Source of the DNA: Aquibacillus rhizosphaerae
GTDB taxonomy: Bacteria > Bacillota > Bacilli > Bacillales > Amphibacillaceae
DNA length: 64,000 nt
NCBI RefSeq assembly: GCF_030282825.1
Contig: NZ_JASTZU010000016.1
Location: 1-64,000 of the forward strand
Direction of reading: 5' to 3'
Within the stretch, counting starts at the first letter, position 1. Every line of letters begins with the position of its first letter. Below are positions 37,160 to 46,178 of the stretch, in pieces. Made by a program: the position numbers and the translations under genes. A model generated the notes under the pieces. The model did not search any database. It saw only the letters and a list, made by a program, of their open reading frames with translations, and was not told where the DNA came from.

Positions 37160-37963
37160 GTGGAAGATTTTTCAAAGGATTGCTTGATAAATGCTTATAT
37201 AGAAAATAGAAACGAGTTTATAAAAACCCTGTTGAATTATGGAAAACAAGAATATAAAGATGAAAAAAATTTACAATGGATATATTCGAGATTTAAAATA
37301 TTCTCATGTTTGATTTTAAAACAGATTTAAATACAGTGAAAATAACATTAACCAACTTAAAGAGAAATATAGAGGTGAAATCGGAGCAATCTGTTGCTTT
37401 TTAAACGAGTACAGTCAGCCTTGAGCTTTAAAAAGGTTCTTTTTGAAAGAAAGTAGTTTTGTTCATGCAGATGATTTATATGGAATGTAGCTTAACTTGT
37501 CCAACTAGAGTTTTCAATCGGAACCTCCAGTAGGATTTATTATAAATAGAGTTAGTGATATAAACGGTTTGGAAACTTGGAGTAAAATTGTTTGAGAAGG
37601 TTTTGGTATCACAAGTTTATTTGATTCATTTCATAAAGCTATGATTGGTTCATTTAATAAGTATCAACGTTATATAGGCTATTGGGATAACGAACCAGTT
37701 GCAACATTATCAGTATTAAATGTTAAAGCTGTGTCAGGGATTTATTGGGTAACTACAATGGAAAAGGTAAGGAATAAAGGCTTTGTCTGCTTCTGATATG
37801 GTCAAGTAGGCATTAGAGAACTAACCGCGGTTTAGTTCAATAAAAGAAGGAAGATGAAAAAACAAGAGGTCAGTATCTAAACAGATATTCTTATTGGACT
37901 AACGAATCATGATTTTGGAATAAGCTGAAACTTAATGGTGTTCTATATCGTAGAAATATTTAA
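37160..37963 (+). pseudogene. GNAT acetyltransferase, heavily decayed
   Basis: Pieces in different frames spell a GNAT of about 260 residues: EDFSKDCLINAYIENRNEF, DLYGM, PPVGFIINRVSDINGLETWS, IGYWDNEPVATLSVLN, then SGIYWVTTMEKVRNKGF (acetyl-CoA loop) and LKLNGVLYRRNI at the end. At least four stops or shifts occur. Confidence 0.65.
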
Positions 37964-38054
37964 AGAAGTTATTATTTTTTATTTATTGCTTTCCTTTTGA
38001 TTGCAATCTTGTTTAAGTAACAGATTGTAGGATAATAATCTAAGGAGGTATAAA

Positions 38055-38222
38055 ATGAATAGAGGTAATGAAACTACTGAAGGGAAAATGGAGAAACAAA
38101 GACAAATAAGAGTGAGGCAACAATAACATAATATATTGACTGAATTAGGTTGGAGAAATGCTGGAATACTGTTTTTTGTGCTAATAATAGCTATTGTAGT
38201 ATACGTTGTTTTCTTTCGTTAA
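38055..38222 (+). pseudogene. Small membrane protein with in-frame stop
   Basis: A 55-codon gene with excellent SD TAAGGAGG at 38041. The first 23 codons are hydrophilic (NRGNETTEGKMEKQRQIRV). TAA at codon 24 (38124-38126) interrupts; then in the same frame comes ILTELGWRNAGILFFVLIIA and the end VVYVVFFR. The hydrophobic part is clean, so the stop is a single lesion or a readthrough site. Confidence 0.6.
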
Positions 38223-38306
38223 TATAAAATACTAGTTATGACTCAGTTCCATCGAACTTGGTTCTATTTATAAAAAGCACTGCAATACGCAACACAGTCA
38301 ATGACA

Positions 38307-38685
38307 CATTTTATTTGAAGTAGGTGATTACATCTTAGATTTATTTGATAAAGATGAAAACAAACTATCTGAGCTAACTTGTCATTTACAAGTGCATCGT
38401 TTTAGTTATGGTGCGGGGAGATTGATTGCAACAAATAAAAGACTTATTTTTTCTGGTAATACTAAAGCAAGAGGAGAAACACTAAAAGAGTTTGCTTACG
38501 AAGGTTTAAAAACAATACGATATTTCCATTCTAAAGGATTGTTTAAAAAATTTTTTAATTCTCAACCTTCTTTTATGTATCGTGGGGAAGAATATACTTT
38601 AAATCTAGTTGTAGCTGCCAACAGTGAAATTGAAAATTTCATTACCGTAGTAAATAAGCAAATAACAGAAGTAAATAAAAAATAG
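38307..38685 (+). pseudogene. PH-domain protein, 5'-truncated
   Basis: The open frame runs from about 38307 without a start: EVGDYILDLFDKDENKLSEL, then RFSYGAGRLIATNKRLIFSG, LKEFAYEGLKTIRYFHSKGL and YRGEEYTLNLV. The GAGRLIATNKRLIF block is typical of bacterial PH (YokE/bPH) domains. GTG 38392 could restart a 97-residue product, but no SD supports it. Confidence 0.6.
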
Positions 38686-39008
38686 TAGATGCACAATCGG
38701 GTGTTTCAGTTTAGAGAGAAGAGTCAATAAAGTCAAAAAATGTAGCATTAGAGAGATTCAATATTATGATCAAATATTCTTATGGTTCATGTTTAGTGAA
38801 TTTTATCCACTCTTTATTCTATACATATTAGTGTTCTCCTCCGTTTATATACAAGCGAAAATAAAAATTACCCTGAATATGTGAAGTTTAGATATATGAT
38901 AGACTTTATTGGCCTTATTTCATTACTATTTCTATTACTTTTTACTTGTTCCTAATTGCACAATACATAGTTCTTAATAAAAATTTAACGAAAAGAGAGT
39001 GTCTACTT
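38686..39008. other. Intergenic with membrane-protein scraps
   Basis: Broken hydrophobic frames occur between about 38770 and 38960 (FIHSLFYTY; RLYWPYFITISI), interrupted by stops. No gene supported. Confidence 0.4.
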
Positions 39009-39572
39009 ATGAATCAAAGCCAGAAGTATGACTTTTTCTTTAAACTACCTTTCTATAGGCATTCTATAAAACCAATAGATATAGAGAATGCTGAAGGAGT
39101 AACGATTGGCACCTTGCAAAGAACTTACAATAATTTAGTTGACCGAGTAATTGATGCAGTATTAGACTTAGCAAACAAAAAAAACTTTAACATCAAATTA
39201 AAAGATTATCCTGACTACAATCTCCTAGCAAAATCTATTAAATATAAAGAGCAACTATTAAATCAAAAGTGGAGTATTCATATTACTGAAAAAGAAAAAA
39301 TTAAAAAAATAGGAATGTTTGTAGATAAAACTAAAATATCTACGAATCCCAGATTTGAATATATAAAGAATGATCAGTTATATTTTTTCAAAAAAGCCCC
39401 ATTTGACAAGAACATATATGTAGAAGATAAAAATAATCAATTAATAGCAATAGTCTTCTATCAGCAATACACTAAAATGAGCAATACCTATATACAGATT
39501 CAAGAAGAAAGCGATTTGGATCGCGCAGAATTGTTGTTGCTAGCATTTATCTTTACATCGAACACCGACTAG
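39009..39572 (+). CDS. Tubby-C-like paralog 4
   Basis: 187 residues starting NQSQKYDFFFKLPFYRHSIK from ATG 39009 (SD AAAAGAGAG). It keeps KPIDIENAEGVTIGTLQRTY and a late YFFKKAPFDKNIYVEDKNNQ, but the closing motif is diverged (AELLLLAFIFTS in place of LIVGIFH). It is the most divergent of the four paralogs. Confidence 0.55.
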   Translation: MNQSQKYDFFFKLPFYRHSIKPIDIENAEGVTIGTLQRTYNNLVDRVIDAVLDLANKKNFNIKLKDYPDYNLLAKSIKYKEQLLNQKWSIHITEKEKIKKIGMFVDKTKISTNPRFEYIKNDQLYFFKKAPFDKNIYVEDKNNQLIAIVFYQQYTKMSNTYIQIQEESDLDRAELLLLAFIFTSNTD

Positions 39573-39753
39573 TATGTATTGAAAAGAAACAAAAAGCAAC
39601 CTACTGATATACAGTGCTGATTAAAACTAAAAAGAAGATTAATTGTATTTTTCGATGCGTTACGCAACATAAATATTGGATAAGCCCCTCCAAAGGGCAG
39701 TTGTCCATTTGGCTGGTCTTAACAAAATTTTATTTTATAGGAGCGTTATAAGT

Positions 39754-39939
39754 ATGAAAAAATCTGAAAGGATTATTGTATCTATTTCGGCAATTGTTTA
39801 TTGTCTGGTATTGCTGTTTTATATAGGGATGTTGTTATTTGGTAATGGTGTTGAACCGTATCTTCATGCTGTTTTCATTTCGACATTTTTTCTTTTTATT
39901 ATTGTTTTCGTGACTAAAAAGAGCAGAATAAACACTTAA
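39754..39939 (+). CDS. Small membrane protein, 61 residues
   Basis: Two hydrophobic helices (9-25, 35-53) between basic ends. ATG 39754 follows TAGGAG by 10 nt. No family recognised. Confidence 0.55.
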   Translation: MKKSERIIVSISAIVYCLVLLFYIGMLLFGNGVEPYLHAVFISTFFLFIIVFVTKKSRINT

Positions 39940-39950
39940 TTGTGTATTGA

Positions 39951-40045
39951 GTTAACGGATGCAAGAGTTATAAAAGGGTCGTCGATAACGGGGACTATTA
40001 ATGGAATTTTATATTAAAATAAAGACGTAATAGATGTATTTAAAT
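39951..40045 (+). repeat. Dispersed repeat module with promoter
   Basis: AACGGATGCAAGAGTTATAA, then GGGTCGTCGATAACGGGGAC hairpin-like text, then ATGGAATTTTATATTAAAAT (40001-40020) and AAAGACG. Same order as at 28.8 and 53.0 kb. Upstream of the small gene at 40085. Confidence 0.6.
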
Positions 40046-40084
40046 AAACGAGGCATTTATTTATGAAGGAATGGAGGTAGAGAC

Positions 40085-40213
40085 TTGGATGAAATTTCTG
40101 AGTTATTAAATAAAGAGCCTTTTATAAAGTATAGTTTGATTGTGATATTAGGTGCTTTAATTATATTTACCGGTTATAGTTTGGGAGATTACATATTTAC
40201 TCATCTTAACTAA
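40085..40213 (+). CDS. Single-pass small membrane protein, 42 residues
   Basis: TTG 40085 lies 6 nt after GGAGGT. One helix (SLIVILGALIIFTGYS). A clean short gene downstream of a repeat-borne promoter; function unknown. Confidence 0.5.
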   Translation: MDEISELLNKEPFIKYSLIVILGALIIFTGYSLGDYIFTHLN

Positions 40214-40490
40214 ATTACAATCTTTTTCTTGCAATAACGAAGGGCATGAGTTAAATAATATAAAAATATTTAACGAAAAATTCCAAAGAATTCCCTTTTA
40301 TTGCTGTATTTTAAATTTTAGTATTTGGAATTTTGTGAACATTAAGACGTTCAAACACAATCAATTTCACCTGAATAACAATTAGTAACTATTTGTTTTT
40401 CTTTGGATTCAGCACCTGCTCAAATACCACCTTGAAATTCAAACTTATAAATCATCTCAATTGTGTAATTATATAGTTGAGGTGAATGAT
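40214..40490. other. Intergenic, no gene seen
   Basis: AT-rich, stops in all frames; the last 20 bases provide SD GAGGTGA for 40491. Confidence 0.4.
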
Positions 40491-41171
40491 ATGAAAAAAT
40501 TAACTGTTGTTATTATGATTATTTTTATAAGTATTTTCTTCTCTTTTACTGTACAAGCAGAAGAACGAAACAATCAAAAAGACGAGGAATTTGATATAGA
40601 CTTATCAGGGTATGAATTACATTCTTTTGGCACATTTAATCAACTTGGTTTTAAAATAACTCCATTAGCTCAATTATTTTTCAGAATTATTGAAAAAGAG
40701 CAAGAGTGGATAGATGATCCTCGTTTTTATACAAAAGGGAATAAAGGTTATATCCATCTTTGGAAAAAAGACGGTACCAATGTTTTATATCATGTTGAAA
40801 GAGGACCAACGGGTTTGTGGGAAATTACTGATATTAAATACAAAAAAATAGATAGAATCCCTGTACCAAAAGCCCTATTGAAGGACGTTTTGATTGAACA
40901 GTTAGTTGGACCAATAGGTAAAGCGATCGATGAACATTATAAACCAAAACTTTGGTACAGAGGATTCGAGAAAATTCTTGAAATTAAAAAAGATGAAACA
41001 AGCAATATTTATTTTGTGACAGTTCAAGTTCAAACATTTGAGGGTGCTCATAATCCTCCATACGGGGAAGAAACTATTACCTTTCGAATAAGAGGAAATG
41101 AGATTAATGTTTGTGATTACGAACATAGGGACATACCTGAAGAGGAATGGTCTAAGTTAGAATTGCGATAG
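40491..41171 (+). CDS. Secreted DUF3888 protein
   Basis: 226 residues with a Sec signal peptide ending VQA-EE (about residue 22). The C-terminal 110 residues match DUF3888: LLKDVLIEQLVGPIGKAIDE, then IYFVTVQVQTFEGAHNPPYG. ATG 40491 follows GAGGTGA by 6 nt; an upstream in-frame TTG has no SD. Function unknown. Confidence 0.8.
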   Translation: MKKLTVVIMIIFISIFFSFTVQAEERNNQKDEEFDIDLSGYELHSFGTFNQLGFKITPLAQLFFRIIEKEQEWIDDPRFYTKGNKGYIHLWKKDGTNVLYHVERGPTGLWEITDIKYKKIDRIPVPKALLKDVLIEQLVGPIGKAIDEHYKPKLWYRGFEKILEIKKDETSNIYFVTVQVQTFEGAHNPPYGEETITFRIRGNEINVCDYEHRDIPEEEWSKLELR

Positions 41172-41277
41172 AATCTTGTTTAAGCATTTGATGTCATTTA
41201 TAGAAGAGACATTTAAGTGAGCTAAGCTAGAATTACATATATGAATAATAATATTTCAAGGGAAGGGGGAATAGCGG

Positions 41278-41796
41278 ATGGAAATGAAATATCCAATTGG
41301 AAAATTCGAATTCGATGGTGAGATTACTGAAAGTGTGACAGAAGAATGGATCCATGATATAGAAAATTTACCAAGGATACTAAGAGATGCTGCTGGAGAC
41401 TTGGATAATGAACAACTGGATACACCTTATCGTTCAGATGGGTGGACGGTTCGACAAGTTATTCATCACCTTGCGGATAGTCATATGAATGCCTATATTC
41501 GTTTTAAATTAGCTCTAACAGAAGAAAATCCAGTAATCAAGCCATATGAAGAAGCGAAATGGGCAGAGCTTACAGATTATAATTTACCAATAGATAGTTC
41601 CCTATCACTGCTCGAAGCATTGCACAGACGCTGGACAAATCTTTTACGTAGTCTTAGCCCAGCAGATATGAAAAAGACATTTGTACACCCAGATGCAGGG
41701 GAAGTTTCACTAGGAACAAATATAGGAATTTACGCTTGGCATGGTCGACATCACCTCGCGCATATAACTTCTTTGTGTACACATAAGGGGTGGTAG
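41278..41796 (+). CDS. bstA: YfiT/BstA-like DinB-fold bacillithiol transferase
   Basis: 172 residues of the DinB/YfiT fold, a Ni/Zn-binding four-helix protein that in Bacillus transfers bacillithiol to electrophiles. Motifs: [32 protein letters not shown] (first metal His) and [13 protein letters not shown] (two more His). Start ATG 41278 has SD GGAAGGGGG. Its presence agrees with a bacillithiol-making Firmicute. Monocistronic. Confidence 0.85.
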   Translation: MEMKYPIGKFEFDGEITESVTEEWIHDIENLPRILRDAAGDLDNEQLDTPYRSDGWTVRQVIHHLADSHMNAYIRFKLALTEENPVIKPYEEAKWAELTDYNLPIDSSLSLLEALHRRWTNLLRSLSPADMKKTFVHPDAGEVSLGTNIGIYAWHGRHHLAHITSLCTHKGW

Positions 41797-41946
41797 AGGA
41801 CTTCTTTGTTATTGGTAATTAACAGCGTACCTATTATCATCAAATTATGGATAATCACCGGCATTATTTATTAAAAATTAATATGGCTATAGTAGTATAA
41901 TTTTGGTAATTTTAAAGGAGTGAAGATTAAGAAAAGGGGATTTATG

Positions 41947-42552
41947 ATGAATTTAGTTTGGAAAGGAATTTATAAAAGCAATGAACAACTTCCGGTAGGA
42001 GAACTGCCAGAACATGCGGTGAAATTTAAGGAGCCCGATTCAATGGTCAGGCTTAATCTAGTGGCAACACTGTTTATCATACCAGTCATTATATTAGTCG
42101 GCCTAGCTTTCCTTATTAAATCTAGTTTAGTAGGTAGTTCAGTTGAAATAAACTTCTTTAATTTGTGGGCACTTTTATTGGCATTTTTAATGATTCCCCC
42201 TCATGAGTTTTTGCATGCAATCGTATTTCCTAAAGATAAGGAAGTAGAAATGTGGGTTAGTCCAAAGGCTTTAGCGGCATTTGTTATTTCCACTGCACCA
42301 GTTTCCAAGGGTCGTTTTATCTTTTTATCGTTATTACCAAATATCGTGTTTGGCTTGATTCCATTGATTATTTGGATTTTTATTCCTCAAGAGTGGGCTA
42401 TTTCAGAGGTTTTGTTCTCATTTTCATTTCTAAGTTTATTATTCGGTGTTGGTGATTATCTTAATGTTTTTAATGCAACATACCAAATGCCAAAAGGGTC
42501 AATGCAACAACTGTCAGGAATGAATTCTTATTGGTTTATGCCGAAGAGGTAG
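41947..42552 (+). CDS. DUF3267 integral membrane zincin-like protein
   Basis: About 201 residues. The motif HEFLH in PPHEFLHAIVFP is an HExxH zinc site within a membrane region, as in the DUF3267 family. Three to four further helices follow; the late GVGDYLNVFNATYQMPKGS block is typical. ATG 41944 or 41947 follows AAAAGGGG; the upstream in-frame GTG 41920 is less likely. Probable membrane metallopeptidase, substrate unknown. Confidence 0.8.
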   Translation: MNLVWKGIYKSNEQLPVGELPEHAVKFKEPDSMVRLNLVATLFIIPVIILVGLAFLIKSSLVGSSVEINFFNLWALLLAFLMIPPHEFLHAIVFPKDKEVEMWVSPKALAAFVISTAPVSKGRFIFLSLLPNIVFGLIPLIIWIFIPQEWAISEVLFSFSFLSLLFGVGDYLNVFNATYQMPKGSMQQLSGMNSYWFMPKR

Positions 42553-42650
42553 TACGATTGTTAGATTAACAATAGATTAAGAGTAGCAAGACTTAAATAA
42601 CAAGCTAAGTGGATGATATACATAATTATAATATTTGAAGTTCCATAGAA

Positions 42651-42696
42651 AAAAGGTGTTAGGCACTACATTCACGTGTGTTTCTGACACCTTTTC
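42651..42696 (+). terminator. GGTGT...ACACC terminator
   Basis: AAAAGGTGT (42651-42659) pairs with ACACCTTTT (42687-42695), with an inner GCAC/GTGT stem, 100 bp after the DUF3267 gene. Confidence 0.75.
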
Positions 42697-42711
42697 CTTA
42701 ATCATGCTTGA

Positions 42712-42862
42712 TTATAGCCATTAAAATGTTTCACTCTGATATAGTATTTAGCATTCATTGACATGAAGTGTACTAAGAAAAGACAAAGCGTTTATTGTGG
42801 CAAGCATACGCTGTGTTATAAGAGGGTAAAAAGCCCGTAGTTTGGAGTATCAAATTATATTT
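42712..42862 (+). repeat. 150-bp repeat C, copy 2
   Basis: Partner of 33400-33560. Followed by TCTTCTGATATGATTTTAGT (about 42898) and, after 120 bp, by the rhomboid gene. Confidence 0.75.
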
Positions 42863-43022
42863 CTCTAGTTATGGGAAAAAATAACAAAAGTTCAATATCT
42901 TCTGATATGATTTTAGTATGAAGATGTGGGATATTGAACTGACAATTAAATGTATCCGGAAGAAACGTGACTAACAGATATTAAAAATATCTATACAATC
43001 ATTTTTGAATGGAGGTAATTAA

Positions 43023-43637
43023 TTGCTTTTTTTAAGAAACGAAACGTTTAAGGAATACATTCAAGATTATTTGATCACATCATTAATAGTTGGAACGATC
43101 ATTGTCACTTTTTTGATTACTTCTTTTCTAGGTGCTTTAACAAACCCTGAAATTGTATATCATATAGGAGGACTAGACAAATATCAGATTATTAATGAAA
43201 AACAATATTACAGGTTTTTTACTTATGCATTTCTCCATGTGGGTATTTCTCATCTCTTGCTTAATTTACTCCTCTTTGTTATTGCGGGACCACCTGTAGA
43301 GAAGCAAATAGGAAGAGTGAATTTCCTAATACTTTTTATATCAACTGTACTATTTTCTGCAATTATATGTTTTATCTTCACTGACCGACCTTTAGTCGGA
43401 TCATCAGGGTTTGGATATGGAATATTAGGAATTTTAACTTGGTTTGTAATGAGTAGGAATAAAATAGTAGATAAAGAATCAAAGAGTATAATTATATTGT
43501 CTGTTATTATGTCGTTTATCTTTACTTTAACCTATAGTAATGCAAGCATTTTGGGACACATTAGTGGATTTATCATGGGAATTTTTATAGGGGGAGTAAT
43601 TGATATTAATAGAAGAGGGAGTAGGGTCAACAATTGA
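43023..43637 (+). CDS. Rhomboid family intramembrane serine protease
   Basis: 204 residues, six helices. Catalytic dyad: Ser128 in GSSG (126-129) and His179 in LGHISGF. The HVGISHLLLNLLLF block supplies the conserved His/Asn of the oxyanion region. TTG 43023 lies 6 nt after GGAGGT. It cleaves transmembrane substrates, here unknown. Short rhomboid without extra domains; monocistronic behind repeat C. Confidence 0.9.
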   Translation: MLFLRNETFKEYIQDYLITSLIVGTIIVTFLITSFLGALTNPEIVYHIGGLDKYQIINEKQYYRFFTYAFLHVGISHLLLNLLLFVIAGPPVEKQIGRVNFLILFISTVLFSAIICFIFTDRPLVGSSGFGYGILGILTWFVMSRNKIVDKESKSIIILSVIMSFIFTLTYSNASILGHISGFIMGIFIGGVIDINRRGSRVNN

Positions 43638-44062
43638 ATTAAATAAGAAAAAAACAACTCATTTATTGCACAGCACAACCATACTATCTAGAAGATGATA
43701 GTAGGGTTATAGATTTATGAAATCACGCTATTTCGTAGATGTAAGAAGGATATACTTTTGCTAATTAACCTGCAGTCAGAGTAAGTTTTTCCTCCGTATC
43801 GAACAATGATTTGTTCCTAATCAATGATTCAACAAAAGGAAGGATTTCACCTATATGTCCGGTTGGATGTTTTTTTAGAATAGGCACTATGAAAGAGACA
43901 CAATTTAAGAATAATTACACCAAAAGAATAAGATTTTCACCATATTTATACATTTTACATAAAATCTCTCACACTTATAATGTCCCACTTGACACTTCAA
44001 CAGGTGTTGACAAAATCCCGTTTTACTTGACCAAATAGGATATGACTATTTCTCTTTAAAAA
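43638..44062. other. Intergenic, no convincing gene
   Basis: A plus frame to TAG 44036 (from ATG 43888) lacks an SD and family character. TTGACACTTCAACAGGTGTT and the following TTGACA (about 43987-44012) are promoter-like but point at no gene. Confidence 0.4.
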
Positions 44063-44112
44063 ATACACCCTGTACTTTTACATGACTAAGGTCCATTAAT
44101 CGTACAGGGTAT
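44063..44112 (-). terminator. Terminator of the DUF438 gene
   Basis: ATACACCCTGTAC (44063-44075) pairs with GTACAGGGTAT (44102-44112); on the minus strand a T-run follows. Confidence 0.75.
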
Positions 44113-44135
44113 ATTTTGTGTAATCGATTTGTCTG

Positions 44136-45362
44136 TTAACTTAACTCTCTTTTCACATCACGCGGTAGGTCAAGAAAAGGCTGGATATCTTGAACATATT
44201 CTAAGATTCCTAGGAACTCCTCGTTTTCATCGAACAAACCTTTGTACGTAATATGAATGTATTGATCTTTCTTTTTGAACCACATCGTTTCTAATTCTCG
44301 TTTCCTCGTCTTCAGGTCACGTATGATTTGCATGACTTTCCCCATACTCTTAGGTGGGTGGCACCTTGCTACATTTCGTCCAATCGAAGTGGGTGTGCGT
44401 ATAAACATCATCTCGGATGATTCTATTACTTCATTAAAATATTTAAAGATGCCATTTTTATCAACAAACGTTAATTCCAGTGGTATATTGTTCAGAATAT
44501 GGTTGGCTTCTTTGATGGTTAAGTAACCTCCACCAAATCGTAAATGTTCCGTATGGCTTGATTCGGTTTTATTTTCTGTTGCTTGAGGATACTTGTCTTT
44601 AGGAATCCAATCTGCTTCCGGTATATTTACTGCATGCCCAAATGCTTTACTTTCCTTTGTAATCGCAACCCAGTCTGCTTCTTTAAACATAGACTGTGCA
44701 ATCGGTAATAAAGCATACACTTCTTCAAAAATCATGTCTTTGCATGCACGTTCCAAGTCATGATAAGCATGTTTAACGTATTTGTAGTCTATGTCCGGGA
44801 TTTTCTCCATTATTCGATAGGCACCTTTATATAACGTCCGAATATGATCATCATCTGCCCACATCGTTCGAGGAAGGGTGAATACGCCATAACGCTCCAG
44901 TATCGGAAAAAAGAGTTTTTCTTTACGATTGTAATGCCTGTAAAATAGACCTAATTGCTTCATTTCATGAAGCAGTTGATCTGTCGAGTGTTTTGGATCT
45001 GTATCAATGGCTTTTATAAGGCTATTAATTCGAGCTAATAAGCTTTCAAATAACTGATTTTCTTTTTTGAAAATGTGAATAGGATGACTTGGATGTTCAC
45101 AATCGGGAACATGAATGTTTAGAATTGATTGGCCGTATAGGTTTTGATATAAGTCAAAAAATTTCTTTATATCCTTATTTGTAAATTCATTGGCATCAAA
45201 TTTTAGTTCTTGTAAAATCAACAAAATATCCAACGTGTCCAAGTTCCGAACATGCTGCTCAAAGCTTTCTTGGATATTTTCTTCTGAATCGTTCTGATGT
45301 ATTTGAAGTATTAAACCTTTTATTGTATGGATGATTTTAACATCTGAATGTGCTCTCATCAT
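44136..45362 (-). CDS. DUF438 / hemerythrin / PAS protein
   Basis: 408 residues in three domains: DUF438 (about 10-80), a hemerythrin-like helical domain (about 90-235) with candidate di-iron ligands in HPIHIFKKEN, FYRHYNRKEKLFFP and DDDHIRTLYK, and a C-terminal PAS domain (about 285-400; ELTFVDKNGIFKYFNE). Such proteins are thought to sense oxygen, NO or redox state. Start ATG 45362 or 45359 after GAGGTGA. It stands alone on the minus strand in a plus-strand region. Confidence 0.85.
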   Translation of the reverse strand: MMRAHSDVKIIHTIKGLILQIHQNDSEENIQESFEQHVRNLDTLDILLILQELKFDANEFTNKDIKKFFDLYQNLYGQSILNIHVPDCEHPSHPIHIFKKENQLFESLLARINSLIKAIDTDPKHSTDQLLHEMKQLGLFYRHYNRKEKLFFPILERYGVFTLPRTMWADDDHIRTLYKGAYRIMEKIPDIDYKYVKHAYHDLERACKDMIFEEVYALLPIAQSMFKEADWVAITKESKAFGHAVNIPEADWIPKDKYPQATENKTESSHTEHLRFGGGYLTIKEANHILNNIPLELTFVDKNGIFKYFNEVIESSEMMFIRTPTSIGRNVARCHPPKSMGKVMQIIRDLKTRKRELETMWFKKKDQYIHITYKGLFDENEEFLGILEYVQDIQPFLDLPRDVKRELS

Positions 45363-45971
45363 TTTTCACCTCGTTTTGATTTTGTTTGGAAGAATGCGAT
45401 GCTGTTAATTATTGAACAAATGGTATTGCATTCATTTTGATAGAACTTTCTATAATAAGCTCATTTTACTTTATAAGAGAGAGTGAGGTTGTGATGTAGG
45501 ACACAAGTACTCTTTGTTAATTGGAACATTAAGAAACCATTAGTTATTACATACAGGTGAATAGAAAAACACGGAAATGGCTTTTTTTCACAAAAGTGGA
45601 ACGAGAGAAGCGGCCCTGTGTTTCCTTAGTATGTGCCATAAAGCAGTTGACTGGAAATCCAGTGGAGGAAAAGTTCATACTTTTTTTCATAAGTAGTGCC
45701 TGAAACCTTTTTTCTGAGAGGTATCAAGCATCAACTAAACACAGAAAAAATTCATACAATATCATGTACGTACAATTATAAAAGTTAGATAATTAAATGG
45801 TGTGAAGTTATTTTTTTGGAACAAATATATTCATAATGGTTAGCATGAGTGTTAAACCACAGCTAAAAATTAATTTTGGTTATGAAAAAAAATCCGTCAT
45901 TATAAGGATTTTTATTGTTAATGTGTTCATTTTATATTATTATTACTTTAAGTAGTCATTTTTAATTTTAA
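45363..45971. other. Intergenic, no gene seen
   Basis: Between the divergent DUF438 and arabinanase genes. AT-rich, with A/T-runs near 45580 and 45690 but no clean hairpin terminator. No coding signal. Confidence 0.45.
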
Positions 45972-45986
45972 ATGTAAACGTTTGCT
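45972..45986 (+). promoter_or_regulatory. cre site (CcpA operator)
   Basis: ATGTAAACGTTTGCT matches the WTGNAANCGNWNNCW consensus at every defined position. It is about 195 bp upstream of the arabinanase start, so glucose repression of that gene is expected. Confidence 0.75.
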
Positions 45987-46178
45987 ACTTATAAGTACAT
46001 GTTTGATAAGGGAACAAAAGAATTTGAAAAAAGCCTTTAGATATCTATATAGCACTTGCATTTCCAAACACTAATTTATATTTAGGTGAAATTATACATT
46101 CCTTATCAGTAAACAATAGGTAATGGAAGTTGCTATTTTGTATGCGGTATCAAAAACAACGAGAAGGGAAGATAAATA

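Noticed and set aside
43811-44038. Plus-strand reading frame of about 75 codons
   Set aside because: No SD, mixed composition, no family resemblance; an inner ATG at 43888 also lacks an SD.
45540-45720. Riboswitch or T-box before the arabinanase
   Set aside because: Stem arms such as AACACGG and CCTGTGTTT are imperfect, it lies about 450 bp upstream of the gene, and no specifier or conserved core is seen.
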